48,283 bases of DNA from Nemertoderma westbladi. Taxonomy: Eukaryota > Xenacoelomorpha > Nemertodermatida > Nemertodermatidae. A program made the position numbers and the translations under genes. The notes beneath the pieces are model-generated. The model was not told the origin of the DNA. It made no database searches and saw only the letters and a list, made by a program, of their open reading frames with translations. The stretch lies in contig JAUCBJ010003059.1 of assembly GCA_032718475.1 (NCBI GenBank), positions 1 to 48,283 of the forward strand, in the 5' to 3' direction. How positions within the stretch are numbered: position 1 is the first letter of the stretch; each line of letters begins with the position of its first letter. Shown here one piece after another: positions 22,130 to 31,705 of the stretch.

Positions 22130-22778
22130 CGGCCAAAAGTACACGACATTCTCGCCCCGAGAATGTAGATCAATCTCGCAATGCAATCTCGGCCCGAGAA
22201 TGCAAACTCGCCCCGAGAATGCAAACTCAGCCCGAGAATGCAAACTCGGCCCGAGAATGCAAACTCGGCCCAAGAATGCAAACTCGCGCCGAGAATGCAA
22301 ACTCGCCCCGAGAATGCAAACTCGGCCCAAGAATGCAATCTCGCCCCGAGAATGCAAACTCGGCCCGAGAATGCAAACTCGCCCCGAGAATGCAAACTCG
22401 GCCCGAGAATGCAAACTCGCCCCGAGAATGCAAACTCGGCCCGAGAATGCAAATTCGCCCCGAGAATGCAAACTCGGCCCGAGAATGCAAACTCGCCCCG
22501 AGAATGCAAACTCGCCCCGAGAATGCAAACTCGGCCCGAGAATGCAAACTCGCCCCGAGAATGCAAACTCGGCCCGAGAATGCAAACTCGCCCCGAGAAT
22601 GCAAACTCGGCCCAAGAATGCAATCTCGCCCCGAGAATGCAAACTCGCCCCGAGAATGCAAACTCGCCCCGAGAATGCAAACTCGCCCCGAGAATGCAAA
22701 CTCGGCCCGAGAATGCAAACTCGCCCCGAGAATGCAAACTCGCCCCGAGAATGCAAACTCGGCCCGAGAATGCAAATG
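22130..22778 (+). repeat. 18-bp subterminal minisatellite, about 36 copies
   Basis: Tandem units of cgagaatgcaaactcgSc. Each contains a small dyad (ctcg-SSc-cgag). Two variant positions alternate (ctcggcc/ctcgccc), and rare variants (aatctcg, aattcg, caagaatg) mark higher-order duplications. Because the period is 18, all six frames are open, giving long ORFs of ENANS or SLHSR repeats on both strands. These are artefacts. The opposite arm (23540-23625) has only about five degenerate copies. Confidence 0.95.
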
Positions 22779-22784
22779 GACGTC

Positions 22785-22920
22785 TTTATTCTCGTTTCAC
22801 TGCGATTTCTAATGAGGACATAGACATAGCCATTAAAGATGTCATTCAGCGTACTCCAAATATAGGGGAGGTATATTTAAATGGGGCATTGAAAGCGCGA
22901 AATATTTACATTCCATGCTA
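22785..22920 (+). pseudogene. Integrase-like transposase N-terminal fragment
   Basis: About 45 codons read SRFTAISNEDIDIAIKD, a short linker, and GEVYLNGALKARNIYIP, then stop. The pattern (S-x-x-D-(I/L)-D, P-N-x-G-E, L-K-A-R-x-I-x-(I/V)-P) matches, from memory, the segment just before the DDE integrase core of transposon-encoded proteins common in fish and invertebrates. The catalytic core is absent here, so the assignment rests on a short segment. Confidence 0.45.
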
Positions 22921-22924
22921 TTAA

Positions 22925-23490
22925 TGTTGTCTTTCGTAGGAATCCGACGCCAATCATAGTTATCTAAGATATCAATTATCTCCTCAAGGTGCGCGTCAGG
23001 TACAGGCAATCCCCGGCGAAGGCTTTCAAAGATTGCAACATGTTGTTTAGACAAGAAAGGTTTCTGGTGTCATATCACTCAGCATTTCCTCGTGGTCAAC
23101 ATCAAATTAACAATATTTGAAAAATACTTCTGACATTTTAGTAGGCCAATACCCGAATTGATTGACACCATATGCAAGTATTCTACCAATTATTTTCCAT
23201 GTGCTATCTTTCCAATCGTGTCGAATTATTGGTAAAAGAACATCGGTACCATGTGTCGTCGCCTTTAGATAGAATTCTTCCAAGAATAATTAAAGTAGTT
23301 CTCGTGATAATCCCTTGTCATCAACACGTTCACGTGTCACCAGATTCTCCATAAAAGCTAACAGTAAACTTTAACTGCATAGAATTTTCAGCAGATAAAT
23401 CTCCACCAAACCTGAACAACTTCATGACAGCATCGAACACATTATCACGGTGAACCTCCGCAAGAATAGAGGAAGAAACATCGTCTTGAA
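22925..23490 (-). pseudogene. HECT-domain-like pseudogene fragment
   Basis: On the minus strand the sequence reads AEVHRDNVFDAVMKLF, FTVSFYGESGD, stops, GRILAYGVNQFGYWPTKMSE, LSDMTPETFL, and then the open part KQHVAIFESLRRG with IIDILDNYDWRRIPTKDNI. That order (phosphate-like FxGE, then a GRI..G helix, then the C-lobe approach) resembles HECT ubiquitin ligase domains, especially the G2E3-like ones often found in transposon context. Several stops and frameshifts are present, and the catalytic Cys end is missing. Confidence 0.45.
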
Positions 23491-23539
23491 AGGCATTTTC
23501 ATCATTCACAATAGAATTGGTCCCAGTAAAGTGAAGATT

Positions 23540-23625
23540 GCATTCTCGCCTCGAGAATGCATTCTCGCGCTGAGTTTGGAATCTCGGGCCGAGATTGCAT
23601 TCTCACGCCGAGTTTGCATTCTCGG
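23540..23625 (-). repeat. Right-arm subterminal repeats of the TIR transposon
   Basis: About five degenerate copies of the gcattctcg(gg)ccgag motif run in the opposite orientation to the 22130-22778 array. They represent the unexpanded state of the same subterminal repeats. Confidence 0.8.
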
Positions 23626-23667
23626 GCCGAGAATGTCGTGTACTTTTAGCCGGAATGGCGCCCCATA

Positions 23668-24121
23668 GACTCTCCTTAGCCGCCTTTAAATTTCACAAAA
23701 TCTTGTGCTCGGCTGATAAAGAGGATAGAACGCAGGTCGCACATAACTCCTGTGCTACGGGAATTGCACTGGCTTCCATTCTCATTCAGGATAGACTATA
23801 AAATCGCGCTTTTAACGTGGAAAGCTTTAAACGGTCTCGCTCCGACATACTCGATATGTTAGAGCCCAACTACAACTGTACGATAACAGAGTATCTTTGG
23901 ACCCTGAAGGTCCCTGCCTTCAAACTATCAAGCTTTGGGGCCAGATCTTTGTTAGGCCGCGCCAGTGGTTTTTAATAGCCTCCCACTTAACCTAAGAACT
24001 GCTACTCACATAAAACACTTTAATAGTCGGTTTAAAAAATATATAAATGGGTCATGAGCGCCTTAGAATCTATTTATTTATTGGGCGCTATATAAATAAT
24101 AGTTAATTATTATTATTATTA
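23668..24121 (+). pseudogene. CR1/L2-type LINE ORF2 C-terminus and 3' UTR
   Basis: After frameshifts the reading is SCARLIKRIERRSHITPVL and RELHWLPFSFRIDYKIALL, then WKALNGLAPTY, LKVPAFKLSSFGARS and NLRTATHIKHFNSRFKKYING, then a stop (24055-24057). These are signature C-terminal blocks of the CR1/L2 group. The 3' UTR is short: agcgcc (24057-24062) pairs with ggcgct (24084-24089), followed by atataaat and an ATT-repeat tail ending about 24120. Confidence 0.88.
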
Positions 24122-24134
24122 GGAGGACATAGTA

Positions 24135-24520
24135 CGAACCTTATAAGTACAATTACATTTCACGAATTCCAGAAATACCATTTAGGTTACAAAATCGAGA
24201 AACAGTGAGCAAAATAATATCATTATCAATTACAGAAGTCCGGGTTATTAAACTGTCTACAGAACTGTAACGAATATGTTTAAACATTGGTATATTAAGA
24301 GTGCCGCACATTAAAGGAAACACTGGTCGGTTCACCCACCATTTGGTTACTCTACTAACTTTAAACAACAGTCTAGCACAATTATTGTAGGCAACGCGTA
24401 GCTTCTCATGCACTTTGTCAGAATAGTTTCTCTTTACCAAGAGCGCATTCCCATAAATATGAGTGCAGAATACCCGGAATAAAGCAACCTTAAACCTCTG
24501 GAATAGACCATACACATTAG
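24135..24520 (-). pseudogene. LINE reverse-transcriptase C-terminal remnant, minus strand
   Basis: A 120-codon minus frame reads FKVALFRVFCTHIYGNALL, then HEKLRVAYNNCARLLFKVSR, then LNIPMFKHIRYSSVDSLI. The layout (KLFR.YC..IYG, then KLRVAYNN..R.L) is the region after the RT thumb in jockey/CR1-like LINEs that produce no-LTR copies. The upstream RT is absent. It abuts the 3' tail of the CR1/L2 element in opposite orientation. Confidence 0.6.
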
Positions 24521-25352
24521 ATTCCGTATGTCAAAGTCATCATCGGTGCTACTGTGAAATATATGCCCCAAATAATTAATAACAATAGACAATACTCAAC
24601 AATAGACAATGGTGCACGAGTTATATAAAATAGCGGCTGAGAAAAAACGTTATGGGATTTTGGGAAAATGTATCCAGACTATCACATCCATTTGTAAAGG
24701 ATGGATGTATTATGTTTTCGTGAGATTAAGGGACAATTGATAATTTAGTCGTCAATCAACCAGTCGTCAATATCCCTGGTTAACGTTATCAAGAAGGGCA
24801 AAATGTCTGAAAATGGGCAGCACCTCTCTGTGATTTAAAATCATTTCAGCTGGAACTTTCCGGTCATTCGGGTGCGATAATTTCATGAGGCTTGAGACTC
24901 GCCAAATTATGTCTTGAACAATTTTGTTTGATATTAATTATTTGATTGCTGGTTAAATTTTTTTCAAATTTTGACCATATTGCGTAAAATTTCAACATTG
25001 TAGTGCTCTTGAGGCCAGGTAAGAATTTAAAATATTTCAAAAAATGAATTGAGCCTAAGTGACATAGTTGGCATCTAAAAGCGTTGGTTAACAAAGAAAT
25101 AGCGAATAAATTCACCCCACCCTAATGTACATACAGTACATGTGGGTACATTATTGTGTTACCCTCAAAGAGAATTTACCAGTTGGTTATCTTTTCCATC
25201 GTCCTTTCTTTATCGTGTAAATCAATTGAATTAAGTTTAAGGAAAGGCGGACTGGGGGCTACTAAACTGTCTGTTTTCGTTGAAATTTAAAAATAATTAA
25301 TCTCGGGGTGTCAGTGTACCTGACTTTAAAGTATTATATTGTTGGAATTGAG
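24521..25352. other. Intergenic, no supported gene
   Basis: A+T-rich DNA with an 83-codon minus frame (24864-25115) that I do not recognise. Confidence 0.4.
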
Positions 25353-25375
25353 GTTATCATTAATAAAATGATAAC
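25353..25375. other. Short perfect hairpin downstream of the SNX gene
   Basis: gttatcatt / aatgataac form a 9-bp stem with a 5-base loop, 18 bases beyond the stop codon of the minus-strand SNX gene. It would lie in its 3' UTR. The function is unknown and a chance origin is possible. Confidence 0.45.
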
Positions 25376-25392
25376 ATTCCTTTCACAGAATT

Positions 25393-26082
25393 CTATGTAG
25401 TGTTTAATTGTAGTTGTGCGTTTAAGGAAGCTCGGAATTTTATACAATCCAGTTTGGAATGTTGCAGCTCCTCCCGAAGTTGTTTAATAATTTTATTCTT
25501 ATAAATAAGTTCCCGATGGAGGGAATTAATAGTATCCTCGAGTAAACCGAGTCGGGCTTGGCTCTCTTCCATGGACTCACCGAATTCCGGTGGATTGTCG
25601 AGGCAGAAGAAATCGCGAGTGGCCGAATCCGACATCATATCGGGTCGGGATACAACGTTTATGATAAACAACTGTAAACTCGTTTGTCGCAATTTCAAAA
25701 AATCATCTTTGTAATTGCTGCCTATAAGTTTTCTTGGAGGCAATTTGAATTTAAAATCAGGAGAGTTCTTTTTTAGTCTCGAATGCAATTCAAGGAAATC
25801 GGAATACCTCCGGAAAACCAGCCAATCACGATCGCCCATGTGTACGTGGAGTTTATAGACGACGAATTTGGATCGCTCCTCTAGGATCTCGTACCCGACG
25901 ATGGGGATGTAAATATCGTCCGAGGAGAGACACTCAAAACTAGAGGTAAGTGAAGACTCGGTAGAAGCCGCCGATGCGCCCATAGAGGGCACAACCGACT
26001 CGGAGTGTGCAAGCGAATCGGTAGATTGCGAAGGCGACACTGTAGATGGTACCACCGACACTGTAGAAGGCGTCGACAACAT
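25393..26082 (-). CDS. SNX16-like sorting nexin, short paralogue
   Basis: A 229-residue protein in one exon. The N-terminal 55 residues are Ser/Thr/Val-rich and partly repetitive. A PX domain follows (about 56-165: GYEILEERSKFVVYKLHV, FRRYSDFLELHSRL, KLPPRKLIGSNYKDDF, RQTSLQLFI, ending FFCLDNPPEF). A short coiled coil follows (about 170-215). RRYSDF, the PP-R/K loop and the later R-Q are positions that bind phosphatidylinositol 3-phosphate in PX domains. The PX followed directly by a coiled coil and the xFLCLDxPP-like exit match SNX16, an endosomal trafficking protein. An in-frame TGA lies four codons before the ATG. Most of PX plus coiled coil is nucleotide-identical to the gene at 31706-33319, except for one internal block (25648-25792). 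Confidence 0.85.
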   Translation of the reverse strand: MLSTPSTVSVVPSTVSPSQSTDSLAHSESVVPSMGASAASTESSLTSSFECLSSDDIYIPIVGYEILEERSKFVVYKLHVHMGDRDWLVFRRYSDFLELHSRLKKNSPDFKFKLPPRKLIGSNYKDDFLKLRQTSLQLFIINVVSRPDMMSDSATRDFFCLDNPPEFGESMEESQARLGLLEDTINSLHRELIYKNKIIKQLREELQHSKLDCIKFRASLNAQLQLNTT

Positions 26083-26907
26083 GACAGTAAATCACTTATA
26101 CGATATCACACTATGTTGAGTATTGGAAACGAGTTGGATATCAAATAGTTTATTATTTACTACGTTCATATTGATTTTTCTGATATTATTGATAAATTGA
26201 AGAATCATCAAACCTTCTACATTGTGCAATTTTTAAATGATCGTAATTTTTGGATGTCAGAAAGTCCATAACAATCCATATTGAATGTTTGTTAAATGAG
26301 TTGGGAATATAAAATGTTATTCGTAGTTCAACGAAGTAACAAAGGATCTACCTAAATACCAAAAAGGACATCTAATGACTGAATAGGCCAACACTCAACA
26401 CTGACTGTCCATATGACGCATGGAGGATTCCATATTAACTGTCAAAAATTTGGTTTATGTATCTATTAATATTATTCAGACACTATTAAAAACGAATCGC
26501 CATTTTATGCTTCGTGTTGTAGACTACTGTGCTGAGTAATCTTTAGCTCCATCAAATATGGTGTGGGATTATCATGAAATAGCTATCAAAAATGATAAGA
26601 TCTGATTTAATTGACACATTAATTTCGGGTTTCTGGGACTATAACCAACTAACTTAGAGCTGTCCTCATTTCTTGAGGTGCAATACACGTGCAATACGGG
26701 TAAGGGGTGATGATTTAATGCTAAGGATCAGGGATTTTGTGTCGGCCTTCCTCAGGAGGCATGTCAAAAAGATCACAGGCTTTAATTCTCGCAACAGAAA
26801 CTGCACCAAAAAGGTGATGTTGCCTGTAAGATGTCTTTGACTGCTATGGAATACTCACGATAAAGTCATCGGTCAAAATTAGTCTGCCATTGGAATCACG
26901 GGAAATA
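26083..26907. other. Upstream region of the short SNX gene
   Basis: No gene or repeat recognised. No promoter motif can be supported. Confidence 0.4.
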
Positions 26908-27010
26908 AGTAGTTTGACGATATTTGTGTCTACTGTTGATGGTGACGGTGACACAGGACAATTCTCCAGGGAGACACGCTTGCACATTTCTTATTCATAC
27001 TAGTGGTTGA
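26908..27010 (+). mobile_element. RTE-type LINE fragment
   Basis: tttgacgatatttgtgtcta, ctgttgatggtgac, and ccagggagacacgcttgcac correspond to the STVDGDTEPF..LQGDTLAPF block of the LINE family, with a small internal deletion and an extra ggtgac. About 100 bp of relic. Confidence 0.7.
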
Positions 27011-27857
27011 CTAGTGACTAGAGGTGAGCTAGTGACATTCGCGGGAATCCTCCCTGTGGGGCGAGCCACGAAGTAAGCGAGCTTAGCTTACGGGTGACGC
27101 TATATCAACCGCCATCCTTGTAGCATTCCACCACAGTACAAGCAGATTATGCGATGTCACAGCATATTCATAATAAATATAATATTAGAGCCAAAATCGA
27201 GGTCACAATACCATGCAAATGTCTTTTATAGGTGCGTTACTTTACCCACTGCTGACAAAATCACACGTTCGCATGAGATAGATAACCAGTATACTGTGAT
27301 TAACCAGCACCGGCGGCGTGATTAATTAACCAGATTTTATAAAATATTCAACTTAATCATAGGCGGCAAGTCAGCCACATCAACTAAAACCCATCTAAAA
27401 TTCCCACCAACAACGCCATACTAAAATATTATTTAAACAGTAAAACAGTGCAGTAGTCATCATGATTTTATAATATTGCACCGAAAATTGGTCAGGATAT
27501 TCGGAAGCGTTGTGGTTATTTACATAGTAAATTAAAGTATTGTTCTGCTTCAAATACTTAGCTTAATATAAAAGTCTCGCTGCTGATGGTACATCTGACA
27601 CTGCAATGTTTTATTGTCTAATTTATTATAAAATAAAATAATGTAATAGCCTACTGAACTGATGTAACATACCTAATAGGTAAAAAACGTTGATGTTTGT
27701 TTTATCTTTGTGAATTAAGGATTAGAATTATAAATTGTTGCAGGTGGGAAATAATTGAAAATTTGTTATAAAAGTGAAGAAATTTTACATAGAACACGGA
27801 CGGCTTCGTATCGACTCCTATAACAACTTACCATCGATCGATCCATCGAAAATACTA
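27011..27857. other. Repeat-derived, non-coding
   Basis: A stretch at 27050-27115 (gtggggcgagccacgaagta, then gcttagcttacgg) is related to 30220-30290 and, inverted, to 41815-41840. It is a dispersed repeat of unknown type. The rest is A+T-rich without genes. Confidence 0.45.
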
Positions 27858-28804
27858 CTACTACTAGGATCGGCATGTTAAATTGCAGCTGCATTTTTAA
27901 GAATGCTGTGCCGGCTTGTCGACAAAATTGCGCCGCCACAACTCCCTGTCACCCATGACATTTGCTATATCATCCGCATCTTCAAGGCCAGTGTCCTTTA
28001 AGATACGTCTCAAGAAAGTCATGGCTGTCCACCATGCTTATTCACTCCATGAGGCCGCCAAAATACACGATTATGCATTGGCTGGTCCTCACGGCGAAAG
28101 CAATGTCCTGCAAAGAGGAGGCGATTTTGTTCTAGTGTCTAGCTTGGGGGAACCAATGAGACACCTTCAATGTTATATAGTGTCTGGTTGAAGATGTGTG
28201 CATTGTACTTGACACAATGAACCCGGCGTAGCATTCTTGTGAATGTGCCATCCAGAGATTTGGTGTCCTCTGCAGTTAGATCCCAGCATGGATGCCCATA
28301 GAGGAGTACTGGAACTACTGCTGCTCTAAATAATCGGACCTTAAGTTTCCGATGAATTCTATGTGACTTCCAAATCATGGAAAGCCTACTCAAGGCTACC
28401 CATGCCTTTCCCTTACGTATTCGAAGGTCCTCACCTGATTTCCGGATCCATAATCCCTGGTAACAGAAGTCGTCCACCTGCTCAAGCATACCATCCTTTG
28501 AGGTTATGCTCATCCGGTCACAGACATGCTGAGAACTTTCAAAGTTAATTGTCAAAATGTTGGTTTTTTTTGGAGTTAATAAAAAGACCAACACTAGAAG
28601 CAACCTGTTCTAATGAGCTGAGGAGCTGTTGGGCTCCCTCTAGTGATTCTGAGAGTACTCCTAAGTCATCAGCAAATTCTAGATCAGTTAGGTACTTGGC
28701 AGGATTTCCTCGACTTCTGGATCCAGTAGGTGGAGTTACCATCACCCCATCATCATTATGATGATCTAAGGACATGCGTAGAACATAGTCAACCACAATA
28801 ATGA
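27858..28804 (-). mobile_element. 5'-truncated RTE-type LINE copy, minus strand
   Basis: It begins (minus) at about 28804 in VVDYVLRMSLDHHNDDGV, passes FADDLGVLSESLEGAQ and LYGHPCWDLTAEDTKSLDG, and ends with the family 3' hairpin and a TAG tail (plus strand tactactacta at 27858). Frames are broken near 28560 (a poly-T run) and near 28190. FADD is present, but upstream RT motifs are missing, so it is inactive. No convincing target duplication: only gaaa is shared at the edges. Confidence 0.9.
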
Positions 28805-30219
28805 AAGAAATAAAAAAACACTGATTTATTATTATAGCATAGTTACGAAATGTTGAGGGAGTTTTTGTACAAAATAAACTGTCACTTTAAATATAAAATA
28901 ACGCCACAATCATTAGAGAGAAAAATAAACTTTACAAATATATATAAAATAGCACAATATTATTATTAATCTAAACGGTGTATTACAATTATTTATGTCA
29001 ACAACACAGATAACTCATTGTGATTCAATGTAAACAAAATAAATTATACATACAGTAGGCTACACAATTTGTTATCGCATGTCATCAGCATAAACTTACA
29101 TGAGGTTAAAATACACATACTGTAGGCCAAAGCTAAATAATATATTATTATTTAATATAATCACTACATAATATCCACTGCAGACCTTAGTTAAATTAAT
29201 TCGCTTACAATGGATGCCGACACAGATAGTAACTTATAAATGAATAAGGCCTTAGGCCTGTGATTATCTTATTAATTAATGAATTTATTGGCATTTAACT
29301 ATTTTTCATTCGGTAATCAGAAATTAGATCAATTAGTAACTTCTTCTCTAATAAACGCTTAAGGAATTATAATCCATCATTTGTATTGCATTGTAGTGGG
29401 TACTTTTTTTTTTAAAGATAAGTTTATTTACATCCAGATTAGAATACAGAAATAACAATAATGAACCCAGATGCTTCAACATGAATTTATTCACATTACG
29501 CGTCCAGATAGAATAAGTTTCGCGGTCGTCATGGCTATTTGGTGTGTCTGATAGTACAAGTTACAAGTTACAAGTAGGCCTAAATACCACAAATGCAGTG
29601 AATCACGGTTGCTGAATGATGACACGGATAGCGCAGGTGCACGCATCAGCATTAGTACACAGTGCATCGACGTCCATCATTTTTAGGAAAATAAGATATT
29701 ACTTTTCGTGCACATTCGTCTTCAAATTTGAATTTATCAAAATATATAAACCCGGGATAGCTACATATCCTCTGGAACAAAATTTGTTGAAGCATTCAAT
29801 ATTTTCACCAATGTAAATACTAATAGGGTTTCGCTTTTCGGATACGAAAAAAAGCCAACAAAGATGTTTAAATATGGCTAATTAAGCGCTTTTTTACGGC
29901 CCATTGTAGTTCAATAATTTGTAAATTGAAAAATCCGGCAAGGCCAGCAGTAAGAAAAGTTGTCGATCTATCTTTATAACGAAATTCGTAGCGTTTGATT
30001 GAATTTAAAAAAAATGGGGGGTGTGGTTCCCACTTGCTAAAAATAGTTGTTGTATTAAGGGAACTGGTGCAATTGTTTCAATATCTTAATTAAGTCAAAG
30101 TTCGATCACGATAAAATTCCCAATAAATTCCCATAAAGTATAATGTAATTCGCAGTCGGTCAATGATTTTGTTCTACATAAGTTATACATAATGCTGCTC
30201 ATATTATATAGGCCTATAC
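28805..30219. other. Long A+T-rich non-coding interval
   Basis: No ORF longer than 66 codons and no recognised repeat. An A+T-rich block at 28800-29180 is simple in composition. Nothing else can be supported. Confidence 0.45.
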
Positions 30220-30334
30220 AGTGGGGCGAGCGATGAAATAAAGAGAGCTGCTTACGCCTACCATACGGCTCGGCCACCGATGTTTCAACCGCTGTCTGTC
30301 GGTAAGTCGGTCGGTCTGTCGGTCGGTCGGTCGA
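30220..30334. repeat. Dispersed repeat end with a (GTCG)n microsatellite
   Basis: gtggggcgagcgatgaaataaag, then gctgcttacg resembles 27056-27100. It is followed by gtcggtaagtcggtcggtct and further GTCG units up to 30334. These GTCG runs with variable length are a simple repeat. Confidence 0.6.
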
Positions 30335-30470
30335 CAAATGTTCGAAGGCTAATAAGTCAGACAATCTTTGATAAAATGAAACCAAATTTAGTATCTACCT
30401 AACCTACACATGTAGTCTGTCGGAAGCCTGAAATAGAATTTGCCTGTGGGGACTCAGTATCCGTCCAATC

Positions 30471-30850
30471 CAGTCCAGTCCAGTCCAGTCCAGTCCAGTC
30501 CAGTCCAGTCCAGTCCAGTCCAGTCCAGTCCAGTCCAGTCCAGTCCAGTCCAGTCCAGTCCAGTCCAGTCCAGTCCAGTCCAGTCCAGTCCAGTCCAGTC
30601 CAGTCCAGTCCAGTCCAGTCCAGTCCAGTCCAGTCCAGTCCAGTCCAGTCCAGTCCAGTCCAGTCCAGTCCAGTCCAGTCCAGTCCAGTCCAGTCCAGTC
30701 CAGTCCAGTCCAGTCCAGTCCAGTCCAGTCCAGTCCAGTCCAGTCCAGTCCAGTCCAGTCCAGTCCAGTCCAGTCCAGTCCAGTCCAGTCCAGTCCAGTC
30801 CAGTCCAGTCCAGTCCAGTCCAGTCCAGTCCAGTCCAGTCCAGTCCAGTC
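30471..30850 (+). repeat. (CAGTC)76 pentanucleotide microsatellite
   Basis: 76 consecutive copies of cagtc (380 bp) with no interruption visible. The only impurities are at the left edge (ccgtccaat). The 144-codon frame of SSPVQ repeats through it has no other support and is not a gene. Confidence 0.97.
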
Positions 30851-31500
30851 TCAGTTACTATCGTCCTGCGCTAAGGCCCGAAGAACGTCTACAACAACAG
30901 CCAACCGAAAAAAATAATTGCAAATTAATTGAATACATTCGATTTATAATAACATATACTCCGCGCAGCACTTGACAATAAATTAATTATTCTACAGTTT
31001 TGCACAATTCTACTCTATAAGGTCCAATGAGAATTCAGCAAAAGACGATCAATCGATTGATTTAATTGCAGCAACTTTTTGGTTGCATATAATTGGTTTC
31101 CAACACACTATACTGTAGTTATAAATCAGTACAAATACGCCTAATATCTAATTCATATCAGAAAACTTTTTAAAACAAAATAAAATTATTAAAACGGTTT
31201 GGTATGATACATAACATATATATTTGCAATTCGAGCTAAAAAATGTACACCTTCAGGGAAAATAAAATAAACTAAATAAAATATTATAAATAGATATACC
31301 TCCGGGGAAAAAAGAAAAATATTTAATCTTATAGCCATTAAAATTAAATAAAAAAAATAAAATTATTTTCTTTAAAAAAAAATAATTAATACTTAACTTA
31401 CTACAATAAAGATTGTGCAATGGCAAACAAATATATCATGTAATTAGTTCTACCAGTCTAACGTTTATAAAAAATATAACTAGAATTGTATGAAGTGAAT
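30851..31500. other. A+T-rich non-coding
   Basis: No gene recognised. Simple A+T-rich sequence with AAATAAAAT-like runs at 31260-31400. Confidence 0.45.
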
Positions 31501-31664
31501 AACATCTAATTTTTTGTTTACTATTCGTAACTGTGTGGACCTCAGATAGTTATTATTTTATTACTTTGCTAAACTATTAATTGAACAGTAGTTTAGCAAA
31601 GTAATAAAATAATAACTATCTGAGGTCCACACAGTTACGATGAGTCAACAAAAAATTAAATGTT
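31501..31664. repeat. Near-perfect 76-bp-arm palindrome
   Basis: Left arm 31501-31576 and right arm 31589-31664 are reverse complements with only a few mismatches near the outer ends. The inner ~50 bp, centred on gtaactgtgtggacctcaga, read as identical. The spacer is 12 bases. It lies about 40 bases beyond the stop of the long SNX gene and would form a strong RNA hairpin if included in its 3' UTR. A minus-strand AATAAA (31557-31562) sits in the distal arm. Confidence 0.92.
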
Positions 31665-31705
31665 GCATAATTTTACGTGTCATAAGAATCTACAGTATGT
31701 TAAAG

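Larger units (their letters stand above)
22117..23665. mobile_element. Internally deleted TIR transposon with integrase-like and HECT-like remnants
   Basis: The left end starts TGGGGCGCCGTTCCGGC. The right end is its complement (gccggaatggcgcccca), with about 3 mismatches over 50 bp. TA lies at both outer edges (22115-22116, 23666-23667), though a 4-bp CTTA duplication is also possible. Both arms carry subterminal copies of a gagaatgcaaactcg unit. Inside, 22785-22920 on the plus strand reads like the N-terminal part of an integrase-type transposase (RFTAISNEDIDIAIKD, then GEVYLNGALKARNIYIP). The minus strand at 22925-23490 reads like a decayed HECT domain. The two meet tail to tail, as expected if a larger element lost its centre. 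The host CR1 reading continues on the far side. Confidence 0.75.

Noticed and set aside
22130-22778. CRISPR-like appearance
   Set aside because: There are no unique spacers; units abut directly and the genome is eukaryotic.
22013-22924. Five long overlapping ORFs on both strands
   Set aside because: The 18-bp period keeps all frames open. The real content is the satellite inside a TIR transposon.
24864-25115. 83-codon minus-strand ORF next to the SNX gene
   Set aside because: No motif and a different frame from the SNX gene; could not be linked as an exon.
27858-28804. Target-site duplication for this LINE copy
   Set aside because: Only gaaa is shared at the edges, which is too short to claim.
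30440-30874. 144-codon SSPVQ repeat protein
   Set aside because: A pure pentanucleotide microsatellite, with no other coding evidence.
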